In this document: one piece after another, positions 37,756-48,041 of the stretch
Layout of the letters: each line of letters starts with the position of its first letter
Position numbering within the stretch: the stretch's first letter is position 1
Source: an uncultured Flavobacteriaceae bacterium
Lineage (GTDB): Bacteria; Bacteroidota; Bacteroidia; Flavobacteriales; Flavobacteriaceae
Assembly: GCA_947486785.1 (NCBI GenBank)
Contig: CANKUU010000014.1
Coordinates: forward strand, 47,872-111,871
Length of the DNA stretch: 64,000 nt
Reading direction: 5' to 3'
Made by a program: the position numbers and the translations under genes
Notes under the pieces: model-generated
Seen by the model: only the letters and a program-made list of their open reading frames with translations
Database searches by the model: none
What the model was told of the DNA's origin: nothing

Positions 37756-40002
37756 TTAAATTTTTACGGGCTCTTGAAAATTAATACGTTGTTGTATAAG
37801 TTGGTTAAGTTGTTTTCCAAAATAGAGCATAGCTTTTATTTCTTGAACACTAAGAAGCCTCTCTTTTTTTAGAATTAATAGCGATGAGCCATTAGATTCT
37901 ATATGATAATAGGTATTGCTTTCTAAAAACAAGATTATTTCATCGCTAAAAAGGGCTTTTATTTTTTCTGAATTTTCTCCACTTAAGAAAAATCGTTTGT
38001 TAAAATCTGGATGATGATCAAGCTCAATATCTTTAAAGCCAGCCAAGCTATAAATAAAGTCTAAAAGGCCTTCTTTGTCTAGGGTAAAAACAGGAATGTC
38101 TTTTTCTAAACGCAGGTGTAAAACTGTAGTTTTTACAACCTCTTTAGAAATAAAGGCACCCTCTGTAAATTCAACATCAAACAGCTGGTATCGTTGTTCT
38201 TCATCTGATAAGAAATTATATATGTAAGGAATTTCACGGGTTTTAAAGAAAACAAAATCTCTTAAAAAACGGGTGTTTTTATTTTTACTGGCAGTATAAG
38301 ACCATTTAAGTTCTTTTGCGGTAGCCTTTAGTAGGTCTTGTCTTTTTGTAAAATACCTACCAATTGTACTAAGTTTGTTTAGGGGTATAATTTTACGTAT
38401 TGCGAACGGATGTGTAGAGTCTGCCCCATGTTTGTCAAGACCTATAATTTCTATACTTCCTCCTTTTTTTTCAAACGTTTCGGTGTAATTCTCTAGCCCT
38501 TCCATAACGGTATGATCTACAAAATTACAAAGGGAAAAATCGAGTACCACATTTTCATTTTCTGGCACTACATCGAGCTTGTTTTTTAATTTATAGAAGT
38601 TTAAAAAGTTACAGAAGTACTTTATACTTACGTAATAATTACCACCATCAATTTCTTTTTCTTTGAAAAGTAACACATTAGGTTTTAAAACATGACTAAG
38701 AAATAGCGAGATACTTTTGTTGATAAATACATGTATAACAAAGGTGACTAGTATACCTACACTTATACCTGTAATTAAGTTTGTAAATAGCGTTGTAAAA
38801 AGTGTTGCCAAGAATATTGCAATCTGTTCTTTTCCAATTTTGGCTATTTTTTTTATCGTTTTTGGGGTTGCTAATTTATACCCTGTAAATACTAAAATTG
38901 CGGCTAATGCCGCAAGCGGAACACGTCTTAATTGGTCTTGAAAAAGGAGAATAAAAATCACTATAAATAGTGCGTGAAAGAAATTTGAAGAACGGTTTGT
39001 TGCCCTATTATTCACGTTTACTGAACTCCTTGCAATTACTGTAACTACGTTTAAACCACCTAACATGCCGCTTATACTAGTTGCTAATCCAAGCGCTTTT
39101 AAATCTTTATTTACATTAGACCGTCTGCTTTTTGGGTCTAATTTGTCTACTGCTTTTATACTCAGTAACGATTCTATACTAGCAATTAAAGTGATAGCAA
39201 AAACAGCCAGAATAAATTCTTTTTGTAAAATTTTAGAAAAATCTGGAAAGGCCATATTTCGAATAGCATCATCAGGTATATTAACTAAAAACTCAGAGCG
39301 TATAGGGTAGGGCATATCGGTCCAAGCAAAGAAATAACTGAAAACTATAGATAAAATTAAAATCCACATTGGAGCAGGAACTAAATGAAAAAAAGGATTC
39401 CTAATTTTTGAATAAAATACCATAATTAAGAGGCTTATAATACCGATAGCGGCCACCGCATGTACACTTAAATCTCCATCTTGAAAAAGCGATATAAGGG
39501 CAGAAGGTATTTTCGCCAGTAAGGCAATAATACTACCTGATGCTTCATTATTACCTACCATAATATGAAACTGTTTTGATAAAATACCCAAACCAATTGC
39601 AGCTAACATACCCTCAATAGCCGATGCCGGAAAAAAGTCGGCTAGTCTTCCCATTTTTAAAAATCCTAAGAGCAACATTAAAAAACCTGAGAGTACAATG
39701 GCTGCAAGAGTAAAGAGATAGCCTTGATACATATCGCCATCACCAAGGGTAGTAATGGCACCTAATAAGACAATTACCAAACCGTTTCCGGGCCCAGTAA
39801 TAGTTACATTAGAGCCACCCAAAATAGAGACGACTACACCCCCTACCACAGCAGCAATAATACCTGATATTGGTGGTGCATCGCTTGCTAGAGCTAAACC
39901 TAAACCTAAAGGAAGCGCAATTAGAGATACTACAAAACCAGAAAATAAATTTTTTGGTAGTGCTTGTATAAATGATTTTCTATGACTTGTTTTTGTTATC
40001 AA
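37756..40002 (-). CDS. SulP-family inorganic anion transporter with STAS domain and extra C-terminal domain
   Basis: The protein has 748 residues. Residues about 1-420 form the multi-helix SulP core, with the signature GFVVSLIALPLGLGLALAS and GGSNVTITGPGNG. A STAS domain follows (about 440-525, with VVLDFSLCNFVDHTVMEGLE). About 220 further residues have no counterpart in the standard SulP-STAS layout. They include VEFTEGAF, TVLHLRLEKDIPVFTLDKEG and HHPDFNKRFFLSGE. The anion (sulfate, bicarbonate or other) cannot be assigned. The start overlaps the stop of the Usp gene by 4 nt. Confidence 0.88.
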   Translation of the reverse strand: MITKTSHRKSFIQALPKNLFSGFVVSLIALPLGLGLALASDAPPISGIIAAVVGGVVVSILGGSNVTITGPGNGLVIVLLGAITTLGDGDMYQGYLFTLAAIVLSGFLMLLLGFLKMGRLADFFPASAIEGMLAAIGLGILSKQFHIMVGNNEASGSIIALLAKIPSALISLFQDGDLSVHAVAAIGIISLLIMVFYSKIRNPFFHLVPAPMWILILSIVFSYFFAWTDMPYPIRSEFLVNIPDDAIRNMAFPDFSKILQKEFILAVFAITLIASIESLLSIKAVDKLDPKSRRSNVNKDLKALGLATSISGMLGGLNVVTVIARSSVNVNNRATNRSSNFFHALFIVIFILLFQDQLRRVPLAALAAILVFTGYKLATPKTIKKIAKIGKEQIAIFLATLFTTLFTNLITGISVGILVTFVIHVFINKSISLFLSHVLKPNVLLFKEKEIDGGNYYVSIKYFCNFLNFYKLKNKLDVVPENENVVLDFSLCNFVDHTVMEGLENYTETFEKKGGSIEIIGLDKHGADSTHPFAIRKIIPLNKLSTIGRYFTKRQDLLKATAKELKWSYTASKNKNTRFLRDFVFFKTREIPYIYNFLSDEEQRYQLFDVEFTEGAFISKEVVKTTVLHLRLEKDIPVFTLDKEGLLDFIYSLAGFKDIELDHHPDFNKRFFLSGENSEKIKALFSDEIILFLESNTYYHIESNGSSLLILKKERLLSVQEIKAMLYFGKQLNQLIQQRINFQEPVKI

Positions 40003-40892
40003 ATAGGTTTTCTTATAATTAACAGGTCGGTTGGTAAATCAGATAAAATATATTCGATATCGTGCCGAAAAAGGCGATCTAAAAAACCGGTTTTTTGGGG
40101 TGCATTCATTATTAAAAGATCTGCACGAACCACTTCTGCATAATGCCCAATAGAATACCCTCTTTTGCCAAAAATACTTTGCGTTTTTACCTGAACATTA
40201 AGGGTTAAGTCTTTGGGTAGACTATTAATTATTTTAAGAACTCGTGATTCTTCGCGTTGCTTTAAACGCTCTTTAGTTAAATTTGCTTTTTTTAACGATC
40301 GATCATCTTCAACAGTAATATCAATCTCTTTTTGCAATATTTCTTCAACAATAGTTAGTTGTTGCGAACCAAATGCATTGGCGGCAAAAAAGGCATCTGT
40401 AATGGCGAAATGGGTTTCAGGAGCGTCAAGACCATTTACTACAATATGGTTGCAAGGAGATGCTTTTGCCGAAGGTTTAATGAGTAGTAAAACTGAGCAA
40501 CAAACTTTTCTAGTCAATTTTCGGGCAATTGAGCCTACATAAAACTGCAGCATATTTTCATGTTGAATAGCACCTAATATTAGTAAATCAATTTTAGAGC
40601 TTTCACAAGTTCTAGAGATTATTGTGAATGGATCTCCGTTTTTCCATAGTATTTCTACTTCTAAATCTGGATGATCAGTTTCAGCAAGAACAGTAGTAAT
40701 TTCTTTTATTTTTTCATCTGATTTTTCACCCACATGCAATAGAATTAATTTTGCCCCAAAAGAATAGGCTATTCTATTAGTTTCAAGAACGTTGATACGT
40801 AAAGAAGGTGAGAAAGCAAAACCAAATAAGATGGTTTTAAATGGCTGAATTTTTGATGGCATTCGTTTAGATATCTTGTTAAGATAGTACAA
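39999..40892 (-). CDS. tandem universal stress protein (Usp)
   Basis: The protein has 297 residues and two Usp domains (about 12-150 and 155-297). The first shows TILFGFAFSPS, then VLETNRIAYSFGAKLILLHV and SKIDLLILGA. The second ends with the RADLLIMN segment and DLLIIRKP. The G-rich nucleotide-binding loop is not obvious. A better start may be the ATG at 40862 (MPSKIQPFKTIL), since the first ten residues match nothing. It overlaps the SulP gene by 4 nt, implying translational coupling, so it may modulate the transporter. It is divergent from the antiporter gene at 40972. Confidence 0.85.
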   Translation of the reverse strand: MYYLNKISKRMPSKIQPFKTILFGFAFSPSLRINVLETNRIAYSFGAKLILLHVGEKSDEKIKEITTVLAETDHPDLEVEILWKNGDPFTIISRTCESSKIDLLILGAIQHENMLQFYVGSIARKLTRKVCCSVLLLIKPSAKASPCNHIVVNGLDAPETHFAITDAFFAANAFGSQQLTIVEEILQKEIDITVEDDRSLKKANLTKERLKQREESRVLKIINSLPKDLTLNVQVKTQSIFGKRGYSIGHYAEVVRADLLIMNAPQKTGFLDRLFRHDIEYILSDLPTDLLIIRKPI

Positions 40893-40971
40893 TAATTATG
40901 AAATAGATTTATACTTAGGGCAATTATGTATTTTCAAATAAAATAGTTATTTTTCAAACTTATATAAAGCC

Positions 40972-42810
40972 ATGATAGCACTAGCAGGAATCATCATTTT
41001 AGGTATCATTGCCCAATGGGTTGCATGGCGTTTAAAACTTCCAGCAATACTTCCGTTAATATTGATCGGACTTTTAGTAGGTCCTATTGCTTCTATATAC
41101 ACAGAAGATGGTTACAAATTAATTGAGCCTATTTGGAATGGTGAAAAAGGCCTTTTTCCAGGAGAGGGTTTATATTATTTTGTGTCATTAGCCATAAGTA
41201 TTATTCTGTTTGAAGGGGGCCTTACTTTAAAATTGTCTGAAATTAAGAATGTTGGTTCGGTTATTACTAAATTAATTACCGTTGGTTCTTTAGTTACTTT
41301 TTTGGGTGCTGGTATAGCTGCACACTATATTTTTGATCTTAGTTGGCAAATTTCTTTCTTGTTTTCGGCTTTAATTATTGTTACAGGGCCTACAGTAATT
41401 ACTCCTATTTTACGAAATATTCCTTTAAAAAAAGACATTTCTACCGTGTTAAAGTGGGAGGGTATCTTAATTGATCCTATTGGTGCATTGGCAGCCGTTT
41501 TAGTGTATGAATTTATAAGTGTAGGAGAAGGGCAGGCATACACCTTACCTGCGTTGATGGAGTTTGGTAAAATACTGCTTTTTGGCTTTACTTTCGGTTT
41601 TACCTTTGCTCATGCTTTAACCTTTTTAATAAAAAAGAGTTTTATACCGCATTACTTATTAAATGTAGTATCGTTATCTGCGGTGCTTTTAGTGTTTGTA
41701 ATGTCTGATGTTTTTGCCCATGAGTCGGGTTTATTAGCTGTAGTGGTAATGGGCATGGTTATGGGTAATACCAATTTGCCAAATATAAAAGAGCTGCTTT
41801 ACTTTAAAGAGTCGCTAAGTATTTTATTAATCTCTATTTTATTTATTTTGCTGGCAGCCAATATTAATATTTCTGACTTAGAACTTATTTTTAATTGGAA
41901 AACCGCTGCCCTATTTGCCATTATCGTTTTTGTTGTTAGACCCTTAGGTGTTTTTATTAGTGCGGCAAACTCTAATTTAAGTTTTAATGAAAAAATATTT
42001 ATAGGTTGGGTGGGGCCACGAGGAATTGTTGCTGCTGGTATTGCCTCACTTTTTGGATCAAAACTATTACAAGTTGGCGAGCCAGGTGCTGCATATATTA
42101 CACCTTTAGTTTTTATGATTGTTTTAGGTACCGTTTTGCTAAACGCAACAACCGCCAGAAGATTTGCAAAGCTAATTGGTGTATTTTTAACCAAATCAGA
42201 AGGAATATTAATTGTCGGAGCCTCTGAATTTTCGATACTTATTGCAGACTATTTACAAAAAAACAATCGCCATGTGGTTTTAGTAGATAATAACCAAAAT
42301 AATATCGACAAGGCTAAAAATAATGGATTAGAGGCCTTTACAGCTGATATTTATTCAGATAGCTTAGAAGACCATATAGAACTTAGTGATATTGGTTATT
42401 TATTGTCTTTAACCGCCAATGTTGATATTAACAAGTATGCTATTGAAAAATTTAAAAAGCAGTTTGGCGAAAATGGCTCTTTTCGTTTATTAAGCACAGA
42501 AGAGGTGAATACTCCTGAAATGATGCCAAAAGAAGCCTTATTTTCTCATACGGATGATTTTATAAAACTTACCGAAGTGGCTAGAAAGAACCCAATAGTT
42601 CATGAGGTTGATTTAAAAGACGGTGAACATTATGGTGCTTTAATAGAAATTACTAAGGCAGACCCTGATATGATACCACTATTTTTAAAAACTCCTAGCG
42701 GTGATATTAAAATAATATCTGCTTTTAGTACCGATTTTGCAGATATTAAAGAAGGGTATAAACTTGCTTATCTTGGAAAGCCTTTTCCTTCTGATACCGA
42801 GAACAAATAG
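40972..42810 (+). CDS. CPA1-type cation:proton antiporter with RCK domain
   Basis: The protein has 612 residues. Residues about 1-400 form an antiporter core of about twelve helices (PLILIGLLVGPIASI, the LFEGGLTL motif, GPTVITPILR, WEGILIDPIGALAA and GPRGIVAAG). An RCK/TrkA-N nucleotide-binding domain follows from about 408 (GILIVGASEFSILIADY), then a TrkA-C-like tail. Such proteins exchange Na+ or K+ for H+ across the inner membrane, gated by the cytosolic domain. It is divergent from the Usp-SulP pair, with 79 nt between the starts. Confidence 0.92.
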   Translation: MIALAGIIILGIIAQWVAWRLKLPAILPLILIGLLVGPIASIYTEDGYKLIEPIWNGEKGLFPGEGLYYFVSLAISIILFEGGLTLKLSEIKNVGSVITKLITVGSLVTFLGAGIAAHYIFDLSWQISFLFSALIIVTGPTVITPILRNIPLKKDISTVLKWEGILIDPIGALAAVLVYEFISVGEGQAYTLPALMEFGKILLFGFTFGFTFAHALTFLIKKSFIPHYLLNVVSLSAVLLVFVMSDVFAHESGLLAVVVMGMVMGNTNLPNIKELLYFKESLSILLISILFILLAANINISDLELIFNWKTAALFAIIVFVVRPLGVFISAANSNLSFNEKIFIGWVGPRGIVAAGIASLFGSKLLQVGEPGAAYITPLVFMIVLGTVLLNATTARRFAKLIGVFLTKSEGILIVGASEFSILIADYLQKNNRHVVLVDNNQNNIDKAKNNGLEAFTADIYSDSLEDHIELSDIGYLLSLTANVDINKYAIEKFKKQFGENGSFRLLSTEEVNTPEMMPKEALFSHTDDFIKLTEVARKNPIVHEVDLKDGEHYGALIEITKADPDMIPLFLKTPSGDIKIISAFSTDFADIKEGYKLAYLGKPFPSDTENK

Positions 42811-42949
42811 CAGGGTATACAATTAAAACTATTTTTGTTTTCTACACCTAATAAACACGCTCAAGTGCTAGAAAATAACGCTAAACTGCTTTTTACAACA
42901 TGTTTTGATACCTTCACAACAATAATTATGCTGTAAGGATATGCTGTTT

Positions 42950-42957
42950 TAAGTTTG
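42950..42957 (+). promoter_or_regulatory. -7 promoter element for the small lipoprotein
   Basis: TAAGTTTG matches TAnnTTTG and lies 36 nt before the ATG at 42994. The -33 box is not clear. Confidence 0.45.
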
Positions 42958-42993
42958 CGGGTATAAATAATAATCATAAATAAACCTTATCAA

Positions 42994-43251
42994 ATGAAAA
43001 AAGTAGTATTTAGTTTAATGGCAATAGCTGGTATTGTATTTACAAGTTGTTCTAGTGATGATGACGAAAATACATGTGCATCATGCTCTTTAAATGTTTT
43101 AGGAACAACGGTAGTAACAGAAGCTTGTGACAACGGAGATGGCACAGTTCGCTTAACAGTTAACGGTGAAACACAAACACTCTCGGGGGATGATTTAGAG
43201 GGTGTATCACCAGCTGAGTATGTTCAGGCCTTACAAGATGGATGCCCATAA
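42994..43251 (+). CDS. small Cys-containing lipoprotein
   Basis: This 85-residue protein has a lipobox ending FTSC, so it is anchored outside the cytoplasm. The mature part is acidic (SSDDDEN) and has four further Cys: CASC near the start, ACDNGDG and a final DGCP. These suggest disulfides or a small metal site. I do not recognise a family, and the function is unknown. It is a single gene with its own promoter, ended by a strong terminator. Confidence 0.7.
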   Translation: MKKVVFSLMAIAGIVFTSCSSDDDENTCASCSLNVLGTTVVTEACDNGDGTVRLTVNGETQTLSGDDLEGVSPAEYVQALQDGCP

Positions 43252-43280
43252 TTGACAAAATAAATAACAAGTAAGTTTTA

Positions 43281-43321
43281 AAAAGGTAAAGCCAATATTA
43301 TATATATTGGCTTTACCTTTT
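43281..43321. terminator. bidirectional terminator between the small lipoprotein gene and lepA
   Basis: Bases 43281-43298 and 43304-43321 form a perfect 18-bp stem (AAAAGGTAAAGCC... with ...GGCTTTACCTTTT) around a 5-nt loop. A-run and T-run flanks let it act for both convergent genes. Confidence 0.92.
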
Positions 43322-43405
43322 CTTAATTTTTAAAACCACAAAAAAGATATTTAACAAGGTTGTGGCATAGCTTCATAACAAAAATTGTAGCAGTTTTTTT
43401 ACCTA

Positions 43406-45202
43406 TTAATCATTTAGTTTAAGTACCGCCATAAAGGCCTCTTGTGGCACTTCTACATTACCCACTTGACGCATACGTTTTTTACCTTTTTTCTGCTTTT
43501 CGAGTAATTTTCTTTTACGAGAAATATCCCCACCATAACATTTGGCGGTAACATCTTTTCGTAGGGCTTTTGTTGTTTCTCTAGAGATTATTTTTGCTCC
43601 AATTGCAGCTTGAATTGGAATATCAAATTGTTGTCTTGGTATAAGTTCCTTTAGTTTTTCACACATTTTCTTACCAATATTTACCGCATTATCGGCATGT
43701 ATTAAAGCCGAAAGCGCATCTACAGGTTGTGCATTTAATAAAATATCTACCCGAACTAATTTTGAAGTTCGCATACCTATCGGGGTATAATCAAAAGAAG
43801 CATAGCCTTTAGAAACCGTCTTTAGTCGATCATAAAAATCAAAAACAATTTCGGCTAAAGGCATGTCGAAATTAAGCTCTACCCGTTCCGTTGTTAAATA
43901 CGTCTGATTGGTAATTTGACCTCTTTTCTCAATACAAAGTGACATTACATTACCTACAAAATCAGATTTGGTAATAATTGTTGCTTTAATGTAAGGTTCT
44001 TCAACACGATCAATACTTGAAGGATCGGGTAAATCAGTAGGATTATTTACAATAAGTGGTGTGTTGGGGTTTTTGCGTGTAAAGGCATGATAGCTAACGT
44101 TGGGTACGGTGGTAATTACCGTCATATTAAACTCACGCTCGAGACGTTCTTGAATAATTTCCATGTGAAGCATTCCTAAGAAACCACATCGAAAACCAAA
44201 ACCAAGGGCAGCACTACTTTCTGGTGCAAAAACTAAAGATGCATCATTAAGTTGTAGTTTTTCCATAGAAGAACGTAGGTCTTCAAATTCGTCTGTATCT
44301 ACAGGATAGATACCCGCAAATACCATTGGTTTTACATCTTCAAAACCAGCAATGGGGTTTTCTGTTGGTTTTGCTGCATCAGTAATAGTATCACCAACTT
44401 TAACTTCTCTTGCGTCTTTAATGCCGGTAATTAAATAACCAACATCACCTGCTTTAATGGTTTTTTTAATTTGCTGTGTTAATTTTAAAGTACCTACCTC
44501 ATCGGCAAAATATTCTTTATCTGTGGCTACAAATTTTATCTTTTGACCTTTTTTTATTTCACCGTTTATTACCCTAAAATAGGTTTCTACTCCCCTAAAT
44601 GGATTGTAAACAGAATCAAAAACCAATGCCTGTAACGATTCATTAACATTACCTACAGGTTGTGGAATACGTGTAATGATTGCATTTAATATTTCTTCGA
44701 TACCAATACCAGTTTTTGCACTTGCAGGTATTACTTCTTCTGCTTTGCAGCCTAAAAGATCTACAATATCATCAGTAACTTCTTCGGGGTTTGCGCTGGG
44801 CAAATCAACCTTATTTAAAACAGGTATTATTTCTAGGTCGTTTTCTAGCGCTAAATATAAATTAGAAATGGTTTGCGCTTGAATGCTTTGTGCTGCATCA
44901 ACTACTAATAATGCTCCTTCACATGCAGCAATAGATCGAGAAACTTCATAGGAAAAATCGACATGACCAGGAGTGTCTATTAAATTAAGCACATATTCTT
45001 GCCCTTCATAGATATACTCCATTTGAATAGCATGACTTTTAATGGTGATACCACGTTCACGCTCCAAATCCATACTATCTAATAATTGTTCTTTTTGTTC
45101 GCGTTGTGTTACCGCCCCTGTAAACTCTAAAAGTCGGTCAGCCAAGGTACTTTTACCATGGTCGATATGGGCAATGATACAGAAGTTTCTAATATGCTTC
45201 AT
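43406..45202 (-). CDS. lepA: elongation factor 4 (LepA)
   Basis: This ribosome-associated GTPase has 598 residues, the family's normal length. GTPase motifs are AHIDHGKST, the switch-2 motif DTPGHVDF, and NKVD. The C-terminal domain has the LepA-specific end with [17 protein letters not shown]. The open frame extends 16 codons further to 45250, but the start [18 protein letters not shown] at 45202 is the one that fits family length, and the extra residues match nothing. It is convergent with the small lipoprotein gene. Confidence 0.96.
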   Translation of the reverse strand: MKHIRNFCIIAHIDHGKSTLADRLLEFTGAVTQREQKEQLLDSMDLERERGITIKSHAIQMEYIYEGQEYVLNLIDTPGHVDFSYEVSRSIAACEGALLVVDAAQSIQAQTISNLYLALENDLEIIPVLNKVDLPSANPEEVTDDIVDLLGCKAEEVIPASAKTGIGIEEILNAIITRIPQPVGNVNESLQALVFDSVYNPFRGVETYFRVINGEIKKGQKIKFVATDKEYFADEVGTLKLTQQIKKTIKAGDVGYLITGIKDAREVKVGDTITDAAKPTENPIAGFEDVKPMVFAGIYPVDTDEFEDLRSSMEKLQLNDASLVFAPESSAALGFGFRCGFLGMLHMEIIQERLEREFNMTVITTVPNVSYHAFTRKNPNTPLIVNNPTDLPDPSSIDRVEEPYIKATIITKSDFVGNVMSLCIEKRGQITNQTYLTTERVELNFDMPLAEIVFDFYDRLKTVSKGYASFDYTPIGMRTSKLVRVDILLNAQPVDALSALIHADNAVNIGKKMCEKLKELIPRQQFDIPIQAAIGAKIISRETTKALRKDVTAKCYGGDISRKRKLLEKQKKGKKRMRQVGNVEVPQEAFMAVLKLND

Positions 45203-45369
45203 AAATTCTTTTGTAAGAAGTCTAAACACGAAAGTGTTTAATTGCTGCAAAGATAATGTAAAATAAAAACGAAATAGATACTTGTCAACGATGTAATAGT
45301 TAAAATAGTCTTACTTCATAGAAAATGAGAAAGTTTACCAATATGTATGGCTATTATTTTATTAATTGT

Positions 45370-45377
45370 TAAATTTG
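45370..45377 (+). promoter_or_regulatory. -7 promoter element for the outer-membrane receptor gene
   Basis: TAAATTTG matches TAnnTTTG and lies 21 nt before the ATG at 45398. It falls within the longer frame that begins at 45347, which supports 45398 as the real start. Confidence 0.45.
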
Positions 45378-45397
45378 AGCTAAGTGTCTCTCAATCA

Positions 45398-47803
45398 ATG
45401 AAAAATAAGTTATTTTGTCTCTGTTTACTTTTGTTTTCTACAGCTATTTTTGCTCAAGAGTTTGAGCTAACAGGTTTTGTTATTTCTTTAGAAGAAGAAC
45501 CTATTGTGTTTGCCAATGTTGTGCTAATGCATTCAAAAGACTCTACCATACTTAAAGGTGCCTCTACAGATACCCTAGGTAAATTTGTTTTTAGTAACCT
45601 CGCTAAAGGTAAGTATTTGTTAAGAGCAAGTTATATTGAAAGTGTATCAAAAGTTGTACCGGTTGATGTATTTGCTGATACTAACATAGGATCTTTGATG
45701 ATAGTAGAGAGCAGTCAACAGCTAGACGAAGTAACTGTGGCTTTAGAAAAACCAACAATAGAACAAAAGGTTGATCGTTTGGTGTTTAATGTGGAAAATA
45801 CTGCCTTAGCAGATGGCACTATTTGGGAACTTTTGAAACAAACGCCAAATGTAAATGTTGTTGATAACCAGCTCACTATTAAGGGTAGTGCCAATATAGG
45901 GGTGTTAATTAATGGTAGAAAAGTTACTATTCCTCAATCAGACATTATTAATCTTTTATCAGGTTCTTCGGCAAGCAATGTAGAAGCAATAGAAGTAATT
46001 ACAAGTCCGCCTTTAAAATATGGTGCAGAAGGGGGTATGTTGATTAATATTAAAATGAAAAAAAATTTAATTGCGGGCTATATAGGGTCGCTATTTAATT
46101 ATTATACCGTTGGCGTATTTGCTAAAAATATGACTGGTACTGATCATTTTTTCAAGGGTAAAAAAACAAATTTCTCTACTAATTACAGCTTTAGCTTCAG
46201 TAAAAATTTTTCGCGTTTTACCGATATTACAAATTTTTCAGAAGGGGGTAACCCTACCTCAAAATGGAATTCGGTACAAGACATTATTGGCAGAAGAAAA
46301 AGACACAATTTAAGTGCTTTTTTTGATTACAATCTGGATAAGAAAAACACCTTAAGCATTTCTACGATAAATGTTTTTAGCCCCGTAGTTGACCGATTAT
46401 CATTTAATAAAACAAAGATTGATGTTATCGATGATGATTTACCATCAAGTTTTTTTACGAATAATGATACTGATAAAGAACAACTAAATGTTTCTTTTTA
46501 CGCAGACTGGGTTCATAGGTTAAAAAAGAAGGGTGCAGAACTATCTTTTGGCGGGCATTACACGATGTACGATTCTAAATCTGGTCAAGATATACAAACT
46601 AGTTTTTTTGATGAAAATGAAAATAGTATAGGCGAAAATGATTTTAGCACACAAGCAGATCAAAAAGTAAAACTATACAGTTTTAAATCAGATTTTAGTT
46701 CTCCAATAACAAAATCTACGCGACTTGAGGCTGGCTTGCGATATGCGGGTATCAACTCTGAAAGTAACATTTCTCAAGTTGGTTTTGACCGAAACCAACC
46801 AGGTATTAACCCTACAGAGCAAGGAATTTTTTCATACGATGAGGCAATCTACGCAGCCTATACTAGTTTTAGTAGTTCTTGGAATTTATGGAATTTAAAA
46901 GCGGGTATAAGAGTAGAACAAACAGAAACAAAAGGAGAATTAGATACTGAAAATAGTACAACAGAAAATTCATATTTTAACGTGTTTCCTTCCGTGTCGC
47001 TTCAATACAAACCAAGTAAAAAGCATCAATATAAATTTACCTACTACAAAAGAATAGAGCGCCCTCGATATAGTAGTATTAATCCTTTTCAAAATTTTGA
47101 AAGTAATTTTTCAGTTACTCAAGGTAATCAGGGCCTTTTGCCTACCATTAAAGATTGGGTTTCTTTAGAGTATACCTATGATCGCGATTATACACTTGCC
47201 GTTTATTACTTAAAAAACACCAACGCATTACGGGTGTTAACTTTTCAAGATAATGAAAGCAACCTGCTACGTTTTTTAAATGCAAATATTGAAGAAAATT
47301 CGGGTTATGGGTTTGATTTTACGATTAACAAAAATATATTAAGATTTTGGAATTCGTATTTATTTATCTCCTATTTCTATAATCAAGATCGCTATATTGA
47401 TTTAGATTCGGGTCAATTATTAACAAACGAATTATGGAGCGGATTTGTACGTTTTAACAATAATTTTAGGTTCCTTGAAGATAAAAGTCTTACTGCAAGT
47501 TTAAGCTTTGCTTATTATAGTCCAAAGGTTTTTGGCAATGCAAGAAGAGATAGTTATAACAAATTAAATATACGATTTAGAAAAACTTTCTTAGAAAAAA
47601 ACCTAAGCGTTTCAATAGGGGTAGAAGATATTTTTAATCAAAATGATAGGTTTACTTCGCGCTCCTACTTAAACCAAAATAATTCTACTTTAACACAGTA
47701 CGAAAACAGATTGTTTACTTTAGATTTTCGATACAGATTTGGAAATACCCGCATTAAAGGCAACAAAAAATCAAAAAATTTAGAAGAACGTAAGCGTCTG
47801 TAA
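45398..47803 (+). CDS. TonB-receptor-like outer-membrane beta-barrel protein
   Basis: The protein has 801 residues. The signal peptide (MKNKLFCLCLLLF to IFAQ) supports the ATG at 45398; a frame open to 45347 adds 17 residues that do not fit. A CarboxypepD_reg-like beta-sandwich (about 25-105) is followed by a plug-like region (TIWELLKQTPNVNVVDNQ, LINGRKVTIPQ) and a C-terminal barrel ending LDFRYRFG. This layout matches the outer-membrane beta-barrel family related to TonB-dependent receptors. Unlike SusC it has no SusD partner nearby. The ligand is unknown. Confidence 0.85.
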   Translation: MKNKLFCLCLLLFSTAIFAQEFELTGFVISLEEEPIVFANVVLMHSKDSTILKGASTDTLGKFVFSNLAKGKYLLRASYIESVSKVVPVDVFADTNIGSLMIVESSQQLDEVTVALEKPTIEQKVDRLVFNVENTALADGTIWELLKQTPNVNVVDNQLTIKGSANIGVLINGRKVTIPQSDIINLLSGSSASNVEAIEVITSPPLKYGAEGGMLINIKMKKNLIAGYIGSLFNYYTVGVFAKNMTGTDHFFKGKKTNFSTNYSFSFSKNFSRFTDITNFSEGGNPTSKWNSVQDIIGRRKRHNLSAFFDYNLDKKNTLSISTINVFSPVVDRLSFNKTKIDVIDDDLPSSFFTNNDTDKEQLNVSFYADWVHRLKKKGAELSFGGHYTMYDSKSGQDIQTSFFDENENSIGENDFSTQADQKVKLYSFKSDFSSPITKSTRLEAGLRYAGINSESNISQVGFDRNQPGINPTEQGIFSYDEAIYAAYTSFSSSWNLWNLKAGIRVEQTETKGELDTENSTTENSYFNVFPSVSLQYKPSKKHQYKFTYYKRIERPRYSSINPFQNFESNFSVTQGNQGLLPTIKDWVSLEYTYDRDYTLAVYYLKNTNALRVLTFQDNESNLLRFLNANIEENSGYGFDFTINKNILRFWNSYLFISYFYNQDRYIDLDSGQLLTNELWSGFVRFNNNFRFLEDKSLTASLSFAYYSPKVFGNARRDSYNKLNIRFRKTFLEKNLSVSIGVEDIFNQNDRFTSRSYLNQNNSTLTQYENRLFTLDFRYRFGNTRIKGNKKSKNLEERKRL

Positions 47804-47833
47804 AATATTTTTTTAAAAATTTGCTCGGTACAG

Positions 47834-48010
47834 CTATCTTACTTTATTAAAAAGCGAAAAGAAGGCATCTAGTTTGCGTTCGCTAAAATTAAATGCCAAC
47901 TCGCGTTCGTCTTTTTTAGAAGCCCAGAGATTTTTGAAATACTTTTCGAAAACTGTAGTGGTGGTATAATCGCATGGTATTAGGTTTTTATTGGCCTTCG
48001 TTTTATTTAG
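47834..48010 (-). pseudogene. possible gene remnant: 58-codon open frame without a start
   Basis: The minus-strand frame stays open for 58 codons between a stop at 48011-48013 and TAG at 47834-47836. It contains no ATG. The translation looks protein-like, with FEKYFKNLWASKKDEREL and FSERKLDAFFSLFNKVR. It may be the C-terminus of a gene whose 5' part was lost. The dusB promoter overlaps its upstream end. I do not recognise the family. Confidence 0.3.
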
Positions 48011-48019
48011 CTAAATTTG
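47991..48019 (+). promoter_or_regulatory. dusB promoter
   Basis: TTG (47991-47993), an 18-nt spacer and TAAATTTG (48012-48019) fit the Bacteroidota consensus. The leader before the ATG at 48042 is about 16 nt. Confidence 0.5.
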
Positions 48020-48041
48020 TCTTTCAAAAAAATAAGAATAA

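Noticed and set aside
43406..45250. Longer LepA start at 45250
   Set aside because: The extra 16 residues match nothing, and the start at 45202 gives the usual 598 residues with the standard N-terminus.
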